A stretch of DNA of 32,430 nucleotides from an uncultured Granulosicoccaceae bacterium (GTDB lineage Bacteria > Pseudomonadota > Gammaproteobacteria > Granulosicoccales > Granulosicoccaceae). This document shows, one piece after another, positions 15,537 through 25,410 of this stretch (positions are counted from its first letter, which is position 1; the number at the start of each line of letters is the position of its first letter). The translations under genes were made by a program, and so were the position numbers. Where the stretch lies: positions 1-32,430 of the forward strand of contig CALKXD010000230.1 in NCBI GenBank assembly GCA_938003855.1, in the 5' to 3' direction. The notes under the pieces were generated by a model that saw only the letters and a list, made by a program, of their open reading frames with translations, was not told the origin of the DNA and did no database searches.

Positions 15537-15559
15537 CTTTACTGCTTGTCAGTAACTAA

Positions 15560-16609
15560 TCAGTAAGTGCGATTTATCTGATAATTCGACAGCGTAAACG
15601 TACCGGCACCGTGCCAGATCTCTGTACCCATCAGAATATTCGCCAGGCAATCGGTATCTTTCAAGGGGTATATCCCGTAAGTAGCCGCATTATCCTGTGC
15701 ATCTCTCAGCAATTCGCTGTAGAGAACAGTCCCGCTGTCAGTCTCATCCATTGCCACGTAAGCCACGTAGTTGAAGTTCGATATCTTCGCGTAGACCTGA
15801 AAACGCCTTCCATCAGAAGTGGTTTTGACCGCAACCGGTGCCTGACCGCTTGGCAGGTTATTGCCGGTATGCAGCCACACCATAATCTCCATCACCTGGT
15901 TATCTGTCGGCTCTCCGGTGCGCTTGATATCGCATGATTCGTGATAGAACGATTCAATCGCTACGTTGAACTCAGAATCAGAACCGCCGGTGGTGTCTGA
16001 CGATGAACGTCTGCCTTGAAAATTGTACGCATAATCAATGGTCCACTCAGGCGAGTCGTATTGCTCTACAGGCAGCCCTGTCGTCGCAAAATCTCCTGAA
16101 ATCTCACCCAGTGATTTAACACCGTATATTACCTCGGGATAGGACTTTGTATTGAATTGCGAACCGTTAGTGTCGTTTGACGCACCCCAGTCCCAGTCGA
16201 TCACAGGCGCTTTGCCGTTGTCACCATCCACCAGGCTGATTGTTTGATACCACGCCTGGTAAGTTGCGGCACTGGCGTTCCACGGATTATTAGTCAGCAG
16301 AAAATCACCATAACGCAGGCCGGGCCAACTCGCGATGCGATCCGGATTGACGGTCTGCGGCCCCTCGTTGGCGTATAAGTCAGCCCCGTTGTCCTTCAAC
16401 CCTATTGCCGAGCTGCTGAAAAAACCAGACGCCGGGCGGGTCCGATCTTCTGTCGGGACAGTCGGATCAGTTGGGTCCGTATTATCGCGATCGATCGTCG
16501 TACTACCGTCATCACCACCTGTATCGGAATCAGAACTGCCGCCACCGCCACATGCAGTTAGTAATGACAAAACTACACACGCCGCACTCAGTCTATATTT
16601 CATTATCAT
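15560..16609 (-). CDS. Lipoprotein with a GH12-type (endoglucanase/xyloglucanase) domain
   Basis: The 349-residue product has a lipoprotein signal (LLTAC, lipidated C20), a low-complexity linker rich in D, T, G, S and P (21-58), then a single beta-sandwich domain. GH12 hallmarks are visible: LLTNNPWN (104-111), SYPEVIYGVKS (156-166), the nucleophile region MEIMVWLHTG (E241) and the acid/base region MGTEIWHGAGTF (E330). Their spacing is close to that of known GH12 enzymes. Such enzymes cut beta-1,4-glucan or xyloglucan with retention. A surface lipoprotein form would act on external polysaccharide, perhaps algal or plant glucan, or the cell's own cellulose-like matrix. It is monocistronic, with its own terminator and no other carbohydrate genes around. 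The family call comes from motif recognition. Confidence 0.8.
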   Translation of the reverse strand: MIMKYRLSAACVVLSLLTACGGGGSSDSDTGGDDGSTTIDRDNTDPTDPTVPTEDRTRPASGFFSSSAIGLKDNGADLYANEGPQTVNPDRIASWPGLRYGDFLLTNNPWNASAATYQAWYQTISLVDGDNGKAPVIDWDWGASNDTNGSQFNTKSYPEVIYGVKSLGEISGDFATTGLPVEQYDSPEWTIDYAYNFQGRRSSSDTTGGSDSEFNVAIESFYHESCDIKRTGEPTDNQVMEIMVWLHTGNNLPSGQAPVAVKTTSDGRRFQVYAKISNFNYVAYVAMDETDSGTVLYSELLRDAQDNAATYGIYPLKDTDCLANILMGTEIWHGAGTFTLSNYQINRTY

Positions 16610-17070
16610 CTCTCTAAGCCATTATTCTTATTGCACCAGCTGTCAAAGTCTCGCCACCACTCGCACCACAACTGAGCAATCACGTCGGGGCAATACCTGA
16701 ACCGCTTCCCGACTGTGGTCGCTCTCGGTGCCAAGTGATATCCACCTGCATCCCGGGGCAAATCCTGAGGAGCATGATCAGTCACTCAACTGCCACAACC
16801 CGCCGCTGCTATCAGTCAGAATTTCGGCAGATCATCGCCAAACTAAATACACCAGCTGTCGGCTTGCCCAATCTGTGCTGCAATGCCGCGGATTAGCCAG
16901 GACATTGTCAACAACCGTTACAGGGGCCGCAGTGCCCCGGCCCGAATCCAATATCACCCGCTGCTCCGGGCGTGTCTGCCACCTTCACAGATCTATTCCC
17001 GTCACAAAGCCTGATCTCACCACTGTGATAGAGTGATCGGTTTTCGCCTGTAACCGGACACTGAATACAG
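16610..17070. other. Intergenic region between divergent lipoprotein and MFS genes
   Basis: About 460 bases separate the two divergent starts. Open frames inside show no domain and overlap each other. The 11-mer CACCAGCTGTC occurs twice (near 16635 and 16851). No clear promoter pair or structured RNA is visible, although promoters for both genes must lie here. The MFS gene has no strong ribosome site before its ATG. Confidence 0.5.
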
Positions 17071-18273
17071 ATGAAGATTAGCCCTTCCCGTCTGCCTAAC
17101 GGCGTTTGGCTGCTGGCGGCAGTGGTCGCTATGGTTGGCTCCAACTCACTGTTACTTGGTCCAATCGCGCCCGACATCGCCCGCGACTTTTCAGTGCGGG
17201 TCGACAGCGTACTGACCGCCTCTGCCAATTTCGGTCTGGGGACTGCGGCGAGCGCATTTTTCCTTGCCCGCTACATTGATCGATTCGGCGTGCGACGCGT
17301 GCTCACCTGCGCCATAGCAACGCTGATGGCCGCTTTTATCCTGAGCGCACTGGCAACAGCGTCGCTGACCCTGTCTGTGGCGCAATTCATTGCAGGTCTG
17401 GCGGCCGGACTGGCACTCCCGGCCAGCTATGCCTGCGCGGCGATCATCAGCCCGCCGAAACAGGAGAGTCGAGTGCTTGGTCTGGTGCTTACCGGCTGGA
17501 CAATCAGCCTGGTGGCCGGGGTAAGCCTGTCTGCAATTCTTGCTGATCTCGTCCATTGGCGTGCAGTATTCACCACCCTCGCTGTAATGGCAGCGTTGCT
17601 GCTTGCATCACTGTTACGAGCCTCACTGCCGGACCGACGCACCGAAACCGTCGCATCTACACCGTTCACCGCGCTTAGCGTCACGGGTGTACCAAGCCTG
17701 CTGTTTTTTGTCGCTTGTTATATGACCGCGTTCTACGGTGTCTATAATTTTGTCGGCGACCATCTCGTCAAAGGGCTTGGTAAAACCATTGGTGCGAACG
17801 CCTTCATCGCGTTTAGTTATGGTTGTGGCTTTGGTCTGGCAACGATATTCGATCCGCTCCTGGACAAACTACTGGATGGCAGCACGACCACGGCGCGATT
17901 AACTCGCAACCAACTCGCGGCAATCGCCCTGGCTTTGCTCACCGCTCTCTATCTGGGGTTGCTATGGGCGTCCTACGGTTTTGCCACCCTGGTGGCCGCT
18001 TCCTTTCTCTGGGGACTACTGAACCACATCGGCCTGAATATACTGATCGCGGCATTAAATTCTGTCGATGCCAGACGGCGCGGAGCTATTATGGGTGTCT
18101 ACAGCGGTGTAACTTATTTATGCATGAGCGTCGGCACACTGCTTTTTGCAGAAATCTACATCAGGGCTGAATTCAGCACGTTGTGCATAGCGGCGGCTGT
18201 ACTCACACTGACAGGCGCAGTTTCTGCGTGGTTCAGCTCAACTGAGTCTCGAGATCAAACGCCGCCGCCATAA
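17071..18273 (+). CDS. Major facilitator superfamily transporter
   Basis: This 400-residue membrane protein has about twelve hydrophobic helices split by a central polar loop (about 190-205). The MFS motif A reads as RYIDRFGVRR (67-76), after helix 2. It belongs to the general 12-helix drug/metabolite proton-antiporter type. The substrate cannot be predicted. Its last 41 bases overlap, in the opposite direction, the end of yejF, so the two genes are convergent and share 3' sequence. It has no same-strand partner. Confidence 0.85.
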   Translation: MKISPSRLPNGVWLLAAVVAMVGSNSLLLGPIAPDIARDFSVRVDSVLTASANFGLGTAASAFFLARYIDRFGVRRVLTCAIATLMAAFILSALATASLTLSVAQFIAGLAAGLALPASYACAAIISPPKQESRVLGLVLTGWTISLVAGVSLSAILADLVHWRAVFTTLAVMAALLLASLLRASLPDRRTETVASTPFTALSVTGVPSLLFFVACYMTAFYGVYNFVGDHLVKGLGKTIGANAFIAFSYGCGFGLATIFDPLLDKLLDGSTTTARLTRNQLAAIALALLTALYLGLLWASYGFATLVAASFLWGLLNHIGLNILIAALNSVDARRRGAIMGVYSGVTYLCMSVGTLLFAEIYIRAEFSTLCIAAAVLTLTGAVSAWFSSTESRDQTPPP

Positions 18274-19846
18274 GCTCTCGTGTGTATTGCACCTGAGGAT
18301 TACCAATAATCTGCTCTGCCTCACCCTGCTCAACCACCTTGCCTGCTTTCATCACAATGATTTCATCGCTGAGCGCACGCACTACTTTTAGATCGTGACT
18401 GATAAACAAATAGGCCAGTTGATAACGCGATTGCAAATCACGGAGCAGATCGACAATCTGCGCCTGCACCGACATATCCAGCGCAGAGGTCGGCTCATCG
18501 AGAATCACCAGATCAGGCTTTAGCACCATCGCTCGAGCAATCGCAATACGCTGACGCTGACCACCGGAGAATTCGTGTGGGAATCGATTGACACTGGACA
18601 CCTCGAGGCCAACTTCTTCAATAGCCCCGGCGACGATGTCTGCCCGTTGCTGCTCACTGAGTGTCGGCTGATGTACTTTCAGACCCTCTTCAACAATTTG
18701 CATCACTGACATACGCGGGCTCAAACTGCCGAACGGGTCCTGAAACACAATCTGCATACGACGGCGTAGATCACGCAACCCGGCTTTACCCAGCGCATTT
18801 ACCGACTCACCTCGAAAGTGAATGTCGCCCTCGCTTTTTATCAGTCGCAGCAGCGCCATGCCCAGTGTGGTTTTACCAGACCCGGACTCCCCCACAACGC
18901 CTACCGTCCGGCCAGCCTGGACCGACACACTGACACCATCGCAGGCCTTGACATAACTTTTAGTGCGGCCAAACACCCCGCCCTTTACCGGATACCAGAC
19001 TTTGATATCGTTACCACTGATAACCACCGGGGTGTCTTGTTCGGCACGGACCGGCTTGATACCGGGCTCCGCATCGAGCAATTGTCTTGTATACGGGTGC
19101 TGTGCGTGGTTGAAGATATCCGTCGCCGTGCCACGCTCGACAATATGTCCGTTGGTCATCACATGAATGTCATCGGCCATCTTGCGGACAATGCCAAGGT
19201 CATGCGTGATCAACAGCAGGCTCATCGATAGACGCGATTTAAGTTCGTTTAACAGTTCGAGTATCTGAGCCTGTATGGTGACATCGAGTGCGGTGGTCGG
19301 TTCATCCGCAATCAGCAGGTCGGGTTCATTGGCCAATGCCATCGCGATCATCACTCGCTGACGCTGCCCGCCTGACAACTGATGCGGATAGGCCCCCAGG
19401 CGTTGTCGGGCATTTCGTATTCCAACCAGATCCAGTAATTCTAAAACACGATCAGTCGCCGCATTACCGCTAAGCCCTTTGTGCAACTTTAATGATTCTG
19501 CAATCTGTTTTTCAATTGAGTGCAATGGATTCAATGACGTCATTGGCTCTTGAAAGATCATGCTGATTTCATTGCCGCGGACCGCCCGCATAATCGACGG
19601 ACCTGCACCGAGCAGTTCTTCACCCCGGTAATTAATGCTACCGGCCGGATGATGGGCATAGGGGTATGGCAGTAACTGCATGATCGACAGCGCCGTCACC
19701 GATTTGCCGGAGCCACTCTCACCCACCAGCGCGACCGATTGTCCCTGCTCTATGGTAAAAGAAACGTCCTGCACCGCCCGCACCTCGGAATCGGCATGGC
19801 CGAACGACACAGCGAGATCGGATATAGTAAGCAGCGGCTGACTCAT
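18233..19846 (-). CDS. yejF: YejF: double-ATPase subunit of the peptide ABC importer
   Basis: The 537-residue protein fuses two ABC ATPase domains, as in YejF and related oligopeptide/microcin C importers. Domain 1 has Walker A GESGSGKS (42-49), signature LSGGQ (157-161) and Walker B DEP at 181. Domain 2 has GESGSGKT (319-326), FSGGQ (426-430) and DEP at 450-452. Each ends with an oligopeptide-type C-terminal extension (HPYTRQLL and related). It powers uptake through YejB-YejE. Its start overlaps the yejE stop by 4 bases, indicating translational coupling. It is the last gene of the operon, and its 3' end overlaps the convergent MFS gene. Confidence 0.95.
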   Translation of the reverse strand: MSQPLLTISDLAVSFGHADSEVRAVQDVSFTIEQGQSVALVGESGSGKSVTALSIMQLLPYPYAHHPAGSINYRGEELLGAGPSIMRAVRGNEISMIFQEPMTSLNPLHSIEKQIAESLKLHKGLSGNAATDRVLELLDLVGIRNARQRLGAYPHQLSGGQRQRVMIAMALANEPDLLIADEPTTALDVTIQAQILELLNELKSRLSMSLLLITHDLGIVRKMADDIHVMTNGHIVERGTATDIFNHAQHPYTRQLLDAEPGIKPVRAEQDTPVVISGNDIKVWYPVKGGVFGRTKSYVKACDGVSVSVQAGRTVGVVGESGSGKTTLGMALLRLIKSEGDIHFRGESVNALGKAGLRDLRRRMQIVFQDPFGSLSPRMSVMQIVEEGLKVHQPTLSEQQRADIVAGAIEEVGLEVSSVNRFPHEFSGGQRQRIAIARAMVLKPDLVILDEPTSALDMSVQAQIVDLLRDLQSRYQLAYLFISHDLKVVRALSDEIIVMKAGKVVEQGEAEQIIGNPQVQYTRELMAAAFDLETQLS

Positions 19847-20877
19847 ACCGGTCCTGTCTGAGTAAATATTTTTCGCGGGTCAAGCGCATCGCGGACCGCT
19901 TCACCGACAAATACCAACAGGCTCAGTAATACAGCCAGCACAAAAAAAGCGGTTAGGCCAAGCCAGGGGGCATGCAGATTTTCACGCCCTTGTTTTAGAA
20001 GCTCACCAAGCGATGGTGACCCTGGCGGTAAGCCAAGCCCGAGAAAATCAAGGGCAGTCAAAGTGGTCACCGAACCGCTGAGAATAAACGGCATAAACGT
20101 CACGGTCGCTACCATCGCGTTTGGCAGCGTGTGTCGCACCATAATTGTGGTGTCTCCGACACCCAGTGCGCGTGCCGCCCTGATGTACTCAAAGTTTCGT
20201 GCACGCAAAAACTCTGCACGCACGACGCCAACCAGTGCCGTCCAGCTGAACAGGGTCATCAGAAACAACAAACTGAAGAAGCTCGGCTTGATAACACTGG
20301 CCATGATGATCAGCAGGTATAACACTGGTAAACCTTGCCAGATCTCGATAAATCGCTGAGCGATAAGGTCGAGCAAGCCACCGAAGTATCCCTGCACAGC
20401 ACCCGCAGCAACTCCGATGACAGATCCGAAAAAAGTTAACAGCAAGCCAAACAGCACCGATATGCGGAAGCCATAGATCACACGGGCCATCACATCACGA
20501 CCTTGATCGTCCGTGCCCAGCCAGTGTCTGGCCGTGGGCTGTGTCGGTGGCGGCGAGGCGAGTTCAAAATCAATAGTATCGTAGGAAAACGGTATGATTG
20601 GCCAGATCATGCTGCCTTTTTCGTTGATTAAATCTTTTATGTACGGGTCGGTGTAGTCGGCTTCGGATTCAAACTCACCACCAAAGTCAGTTTCGGTATA
20701 GGTATTAAAAACCGGGAAGTACCAGTTACCATCGTAGCGCGCGGCAATTGGTTTATCGTTGGCGACTATCTCTGCTGCCATCGATACGACAAACAGCACG
20801 CCGAATATCCATAACGACCAGTAGCCACGGCGATTGCGCTTGAAGTTTTCAAAGCGGCGTTGATTCAACGGACTCAT
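19843..20877 (-). CDS. yejE: YejE: inner-membrane permease of the peptide ABC importer
   Basis: This 344-residue permease starts with a cytoplasmic stretch and one helix (about 22-40), followed by a periplasmic loop (about 45-130) with the Yej-type PDYxxPYIKDLI-like segment. The transmembrane core (about 135-330) follows, with the EAA-type coupling motif around EYIRAARALGVGD. It pairs with YejB to form the channel. The ATG overlaps the yejB stop (TAATG), and the gene overlaps yejF by 4 bases. Confidence 0.95.
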   Translation of the reverse strand: MSPLNQRRFENFKRNRRGYWSLWIFGVLFVVSMAAEIVANDKPIAARYDGNWYFPVFNTYTETDFGGEFESEADYTDPYIKDLINEKGSMIWPIIPFSYDTIDFELASPPPTQPTARHWLGTDDQGRDVMARVIYGFRISVLFGLLLTFFGSVIGVAAGAVQGYFGGLLDLIAQRFIEIWQGLPVLYLLIIMASVIKPSFFSLLFLMTLFSWTALVGVVRAEFLRARNFEYIRAARALGVGDTTIMVRHTLPNAMVATVTFMPFILSGSVTTLTALDFLGLGLPPGSPSLGELLKQGRENLHAPWLGLTAFFVLAVLLSLLVFVGEAVRDALDPRKIFTQTGPV

Positions 20878-21986
20878 TAAAAGTTCCGGCTTTCGAAATC
20901 AATACGCGGATCGATAACGTGATACATCACATCACCCACCAACTGCAGTATCAGACCGAGCAGGGTAAAAAAATACAGGGTAGCGAATACCACCGGGTAA
21001 TCTCTATTTATAGTCGCCTCCCACCCAAGCAATCCTAAGCCATCCAGTGAGAATACCACTTCGATCAGGATCGACCCGGTAAACAAAATACTGATAAATG
21101 CACTGGGAAACCCTGCAATCACAATAAGCATGGCGTTGCGAAACACATGGCCGTACAAAACCTGCCGCTCACTGAGGCCTTTAGCACGCGCTGTTTGCAC
21201 ATAGAGCATGTTGATCTGATCAAGAAAAGAGTTTTTCGTCAGCATGGTCAGACTGGCAAAGCCGCTAATGACCATTGCCAGTACCGGCAGAGTAATATGC
21301 CAGAAGTAATCCAGGATGCGCTGACCGGCAGACATTTCATCCCAGCCATTTGACGTGAGACCACGCAAAGGGAACAAATCTAAGTAACGACCTCCGGCAA
21401 ACAGAATGATCAATAGAATGGCAAACAAAAAGCCGGGGATAGCATAGCCAAAGACTATGCCCGCACTGCTCCAGACATCAAAGCGCGAGCCGTCCTTGAC
21501 GGCTTTTCGGATACCTAACGGGATAGATATCAGGTACACCAGCAAGGTGGTCCAGAGACCCAGACTGATTGACACCGGCATTTTGTCGAGCACCAGATCC
21601 ATCACACTCTGATCTCGAAAGTAACTGTCGCCGAAGTCGAAGCGCGCATAGTTCCAGACCATTGTAATAAATCGCTCATGCATGGGCTTATCGAACCCAA
21701 ACTGCCGCTCTAAATCGGCAATGATTTCCGGGTCAAGCCCTTGTGCGCCACGGTATTTTGAGCTGTCACTGCCGGATTGGCTGCTGCTCTGGTTATTCGA
21801 GGCCTGGGTATCTCCGGCCTGCCCCGAAAACGCGGCAGTGGCGTCAGTGGCATTGCCTCGCATCTCGGCAATTAACTGCTCTACCGGCCCGCCGGGGGCG
21901 AATTGAATCACCACAAAATTGATGATCATAATCCCCAGCAATGTGGGGATGATCAGCGCCAGGCGCCGTAGAATATAGGCAAACAT
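20877..21986 (-). CDS. yejB: YejB: inner-membrane permease of the peptide ABC importer
   Basis: This 369-residue DppB/OppB-type permease has an N-terminal helix (about 8-28), then a periplasmic insert (about 40-100) that is unusually rich in S, Q, N, D and G. The insert is typical of YejB but low in complexity here. Five further helices follow, with the coupling motif around [12 protein letters not shown]. It lies 43 bases after yejA on the same strand and overlaps yejE by one base. Confidence 0.95.
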   Translation of the reverse strand: MFAYILRRLALIIPTLLGIMIINFVVIQFAPGGPVEQLIAEMRGNATDATAAFSGQAGDTQASNNQSSSQSGSDSSKYRGAQGLDPEIIADLERQFGFDKPMHERFITMVWNYARFDFGDSYFRDQSVMDLVLDKMPVSISLGLWTTLLVYLISIPLGIRKAVKDGSRFDVWSSAGIVFGYAIPGFLFAILLIILFAGGRYLDLFPLRGLTSNGWDEMSAGQRILDYFWHITLPVLAMVISGFASLTMLTKNSFLDQINMLYVQTARAKGLSERQVLYGHVFRNAMLIVIAGFPSAFISILFTGSILIEVVFSLDGLGLLGWEATINRDYPVVFATLYFFTLLGLILQLVGDVMYHVIDPRIDFESRNF

Positions 21987-22029
21987 ACTTTAGCGCAGTC
22001 CGCACGAATACCAGTAGATTTGCATCAGT

Positions 22030-23865
22030 CTATCTGTCTAGCGTCAGCTTGGAATCCAGTGTGGTATCAAGCCACCAGCTACCCGGAAAGCCGGTGCTGT
22101 ATTTGGGTTGCGTGCCGGGCTTGCCAAAGCGGTTCCAATAGGCCAGACGATGTATCTTGTTATAGAACTGAGGGATTACATAGTTATTCCACAGCAACAC
22201 CCGATCAAGCGACCTGGAATACACTTTCAGTTGCTCGAGTGACTCAGCTGAGACTATTTTCTCGATCAGCTCATCAACCACAGGATTTTTGATACCGCCC
22301 ATATTAGCCGAGCCGCGTTCGTCGGCAGCAGCACTGCCGTAATACGACCGAAGCTCTGCCCCCGGTGGTGGGAAGAAGTTGAGAAATACAATAATAATAT
22401 CGAAGTCGAAGTCATCTACCCGCACCTGATACTGAGCGCTGTCAACAACGCGGAACGACGCATCGATACCGGCCTTTTTCATATTTTGAACAAACACCGC
22501 ATTAACACGCTGGCCGTCAGGCTGACGCAGCAGAATCTCAACCGTCAGTTGCTTGCCATCCTTCATTAGCTTGCCGTTTTCAAAGTTCCAGCCAGCCTCT
22601 TTAAACAGTCGTATAGCCTCACGTACCTGCTTGCGATTTCTACCACTGCCATCGGTCACCGGTGAGATGTAGGCTTCGGTAAAGAGCTCGGCAGGCAGCT
22701 GATCCCGATAGGGCTCCAGCACTTCCAGCTCATCGGCCTTGGGCTTCCCTTCTACACCGTAGTCGGAGTTAGGAAAATAACTGTTTATGCGCTCGTATTG
22801 ATCGTACAGAATGGTGCGACGAGTGGTTTCGAAGTCATAGAGATTTTCAAACGCCAGCCGTACCCGCTGATCGTCAAACGGGCTGCGGCGCATGTTCATG
22901 AAAAACGCCTGAATACCACGCGGGGTATTATCAGCAGGGGTATCAAGGATGATTTCGCCGTCGTCAACCTGATCGATTTTGTAGGCAGTGGCCCATCGCT
23001 TTGAGCTGTTCTCGGAGCGAAAGTCGATATCGCCCGCTTTAAACGCCTCGAGCATTACTTCAAGGTCGCGGTAATAGTCGTAGCGAATGGTGTCAAAGTT
23101 ATTCAGACCTTTGTTGATCGGCAAATCCTTGCCCCAGTAATCTTCGACCCGCTGATAGGTAATTGATCGACCGGCATCCACCTTGGAAATGTAGTAAGGC
23201 CCTACTGTAGGAGCCGGTGTCAGGTAGGTTTTACTGATGTCTTTATCCGCCCAGTATTTGGCAGAAGCCGGGCTCATACCAGCGGCCAGCAACAATGGTT
23301 TCATGCTGCCGGTAGTTGTGAAGTTGTATTTGATCTGGTGATCTGACAGGACCTCAAGACTTTCTATTTCTTCGTAAAATGACTGTAGAAAAGGCCGGCC
23401 ATGTTCGCGGATCGTTTTAAATGCAAACTCAAAGTCCGCCGCAGTTACCGGCGTACCGTCATTAAAGCGCGCTTCTTTGCGTAAGGTGAATTTAATCCAG
23501 CTCTTGTCTTCCGGGTATTCTGCAAACTCGGCGATAGACGCATACGCACTTGAGAGTTCATCGTCGGAGCCAGACATCAGGCTATCACCGGTCAAGCCAA
23601 TACTGCGCGGCCACTCACCCTTGAGAATATAGCTGTTCAGGCTGTCGAAGCTGCCAAACGCCCCTAACACAATAGACCCGCCACGCGGTGCGTCCGGATT
23701 GGCATAGGGAAAGTGGTCGATACCCTCTTTGTAGAGTGGCTCTCCAAACTCAGCCAATGCCCAGGTTTTAGTGTCTGCCGCACTCGCAACAGGGGCATAA
23801 GACACCACCGCAACGAAGAACGCCGTGGCAATAGCAGATAGTGTAGAGATGAGTGATTTATTCAT
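22030..23865 (-). CDS. yejA: YejA: periplasmic peptide-binding protein
   Basis: This 611-residue family-5 extracellular solute-binding protein has a signal peptide (about 1-29, ending ASA before ADTKTW). The N-terminal segment with FPYANPDAPRGG and the FDSLN motif is characteristic of YejA. The long DppA/OppA-like fold continues with RFNDGTPVTAADFEF (about 132-146). In enterobacteria Yej proteins import peptides, including microcin C and antimicrobial peptides. Here the upstream same-strand S58 peptidase suggests nutritional peptide use. The ATG has a weak ribosome site. Confidence 0.94.
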   Translation of the reverse strand: MNKSLISTLSAIATAFFVAVVSYAPVASAADTKTWALAEFGEPLYKEGIDHFPYANPDAPRGGSIVLGAFGSFDSLNSYILKGEWPRSIGLTGDSLMSGSDDELSSAYASIAEFAEYPEDKSWIKFTLRKEARFNDGTPVTAADFEFAFKTIREHGRPFLQSFYEEIESLEVLSDHQIKYNFTTTGSMKPLLLAAGMSPASAKYWADKDISKTYLTPAPTVGPYYISKVDAGRSITYQRVEDYWGKDLPINKGLNNFDTIRYDYYRDLEVMLEAFKAGDIDFRSENSSKRWATAYKIDQVDDGEIILDTPADNTPRGIQAFFMNMRRSPFDDQRVRLAFENLYDFETTRRTILYDQYERINSYFPNSDYGVEGKPKADELEVLEPYRDQLPAELFTEAYISPVTDGSGRNRKQVREAIRLFKEAGWNFENGKLMKDGKQLTVEILLRQPDGQRVNAVFVQNMKKAGIDASFRVVDSAQYQVRVDDFDFDIIIVFLNFFPPPGAELRSYYGSAAADERGSANMGGIKNPVVDELIEKIVSAESLEQLKVYSRSLDRVLLWNNYVIPQFYNKIHRLAYWNRFGKPGTQPKYSTGFPGSWWLDTTLDSKLTLDR

Positions 23866-24177
23866 GGCTGTGAGTTCGCTGGGGCCCGCTTTTTTTCATG
23901 ATTGGTTACCACGCTACGACTCGCCGCGTGGAAAAAGGTTGTCACTAAACCAGTAAACGTTCACCCGTAAACGCGCGTAACCCGGACAATCTACATTCAA
24001 GGGTCAAGCTTCACGTGCAACCACAACCATCCGTAATTGAAGGGTTACTCACTGGTATATCAACCTTTTCTGACACCCTTTAGTCTAGCAGCTGTTCACG
24101 CATGGGTAGCAGTTTTACCAGCTTACCCTTTTGTCAGATCGCGTTGTCCTACCCCCGCGCACCCATTTGACCAGCAG
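23866..24177 (-). other. Leader region upstream of yejA with 14-bp direct repeats
   Basis: Read on the minus strand, two direct repeats beginning CGTTTAC (plus-strand 23953-23959 and 23967-23973, 14 bases apart) lie about 90-110 bases before the yejA ATG and could be tandem regulator half-sites. An inverted repeat CCACGC/GCGTGG (near 23911-23933) follows. No terminator with a T-run was found after the peptidase gene, so read-through from it into yejA is possible. No gene is seen in this stretch. Confidence 0.35.
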
Positions 24178-25182
24178 TCAATCTGTACGGCCCCATTGCT
24201 GCTGCCAGCATGGCAGCAAATCATTGTCGGCCGGCGATGCTTCATAGACGCCCCGGGCAATGGCTCGAGCCAGGCAAATTGAAGCCGCATGGCAGAGCTC
24301 AGCCTGATCGGCAAGCGGGTCCGGCATCTGTCGCCGGCCGGTGCTGATCGCAAACACCAGATCACCATCAAACGGCGTATGGGACGGTACAATCGCCCGC
24401 GCCAACCCATCGTGCGCGGCCACCGCCATGCGCTGTGCCTGTGCCACCGTAAGGGTCGCGTCGGTAGCCACAAGCGCCACGGTGGTGTTCGCTTTCGGAT
24501 TAGTTGACAAACGCGGATCGCATAGCTGCAGCTCGGCAGCGGTGGCACGTATGCCATACCCGCCAAACTCATCGCCCAGCTCGAAAGGCGCTGCCCAGAA
24601 ATGCCCGCTTCCAGGTGTTGTAACACTGCCACGTGGATTCACCACAACCAAAGCACCAACCGTGTGCCCGTTACTGCTAACGACAGAAGCGGAACCAAGC
24701 CCGCCCTTGATATCGGCACAAGTAGCGCCGACACCTGCACCGACACTTCCGAGCGCAAACTCAGTCCCGGCAGCAGCAAAAGCCAGCTCACCGAGCTGCC
24801 GGTACGGATTGCTGCGCCAGTTTTTGTCACCGCCGTTGAGCAGGTCAAAAATAATGGCAGAAGACACTAACGGCACCCGGGCCGGCCCGACGGCAAAACC
24901 CCGACCAGCCCGGTGCAGGGCATCGGTGACGCCTGACGCGGCATCCAGACCGAACGCCGAGCCCCCCGAAAACACAATGGCATCGATTGCCTCGACAAGT
25001 TTGTCCGGCGCCAGCAAATCAGTTTCACGCGTCCCGGGTGCCCCGCCGCGAACATCCACAGCGGCGATAAACGGCTGATCGGCCAGCACAACCGTAGCAC
25101 CGCTTTTAAGCGAGTGATCACCGGCATGGCCAACACGTAGATCAGCGACATCAGTGATTAGATTTGCAGGGCCTGTTTCCAC
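24178..25182 (-). CDS. S58/DmpA-type N-terminal nucleophile peptidase (P1 family)
   Basis: The 334-residue protein belongs to the family of L-aminopeptidase/D-esterase DmpA, beta-peptidyl aminopeptidase and the nylon-oligomer hydrolase NylC. These enzymes cleave themselves to expose a nucleophilic Ser or Thr. Visible landmarks are TDVADLRVGHA (10-20), the DVRGGAPGTRETDLL segment (43-57), FSGGSAFGLDAA (71-82), GSVGAGVGAT (145-154) and the presumed self-cleavage site N232/T233 in ANTTVALVATDA, so Thr is the likely nucleophile, as in NylC. Substrates are probably peptides or amides with unusual residues. The start is a GTG, with AGGAGG 11 bases upstream. It lies between the aldehyde dehydrogenase and yejA, all on the minus strand. 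Confidence 0.88.
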   Translation of the reverse strand: METGPANLITDVADLRVGHAGDHSLKSGATVVLADQPFIAAVDVRGGAPGTRETDLLAPDKLVEAIDAIVFSGGSAFGLDAASGVTDALHRAGRGFAVGPARVPLVSSAIIFDLLNGGDKNWRSNPYRQLGELAFAAAGTEFALGSVGAGVGATCADIKGGLGSASVVSSNGHTVGALVVVNPRGSVTTPGSGHFWAAPFELGDEFGGYGIRATAAELQLCDPRLSTNPKANTTVALVATDATLTVAQAQRMAVAAHDGLARAIVPSHTPFDGDLVFAISTGRRQMPDPLADQAELCHAASICLARAIARGVYEASPADNDLLPCWQQQWGRTD

Positions 25183-25410
25183 CGCTGGACGGCCTCCTCG
25201 TTAAACGTTATCGGACTGACAAATGCCGGGAAACGGCAAGCATCCCCAAAACCATGGATTGCCTGGACAATCAACCTGACGGTCCGGTATCGACCAGTCA
25301 ATGCGCTACCAACCGGGTGATCACCGTATCCCACCATGCTCTGTTTCAGCGAGTGCACTTTACTTCACCATGCGTGACCGGTACCCGGCTACCACCATGC
25401 ACACTACTGA

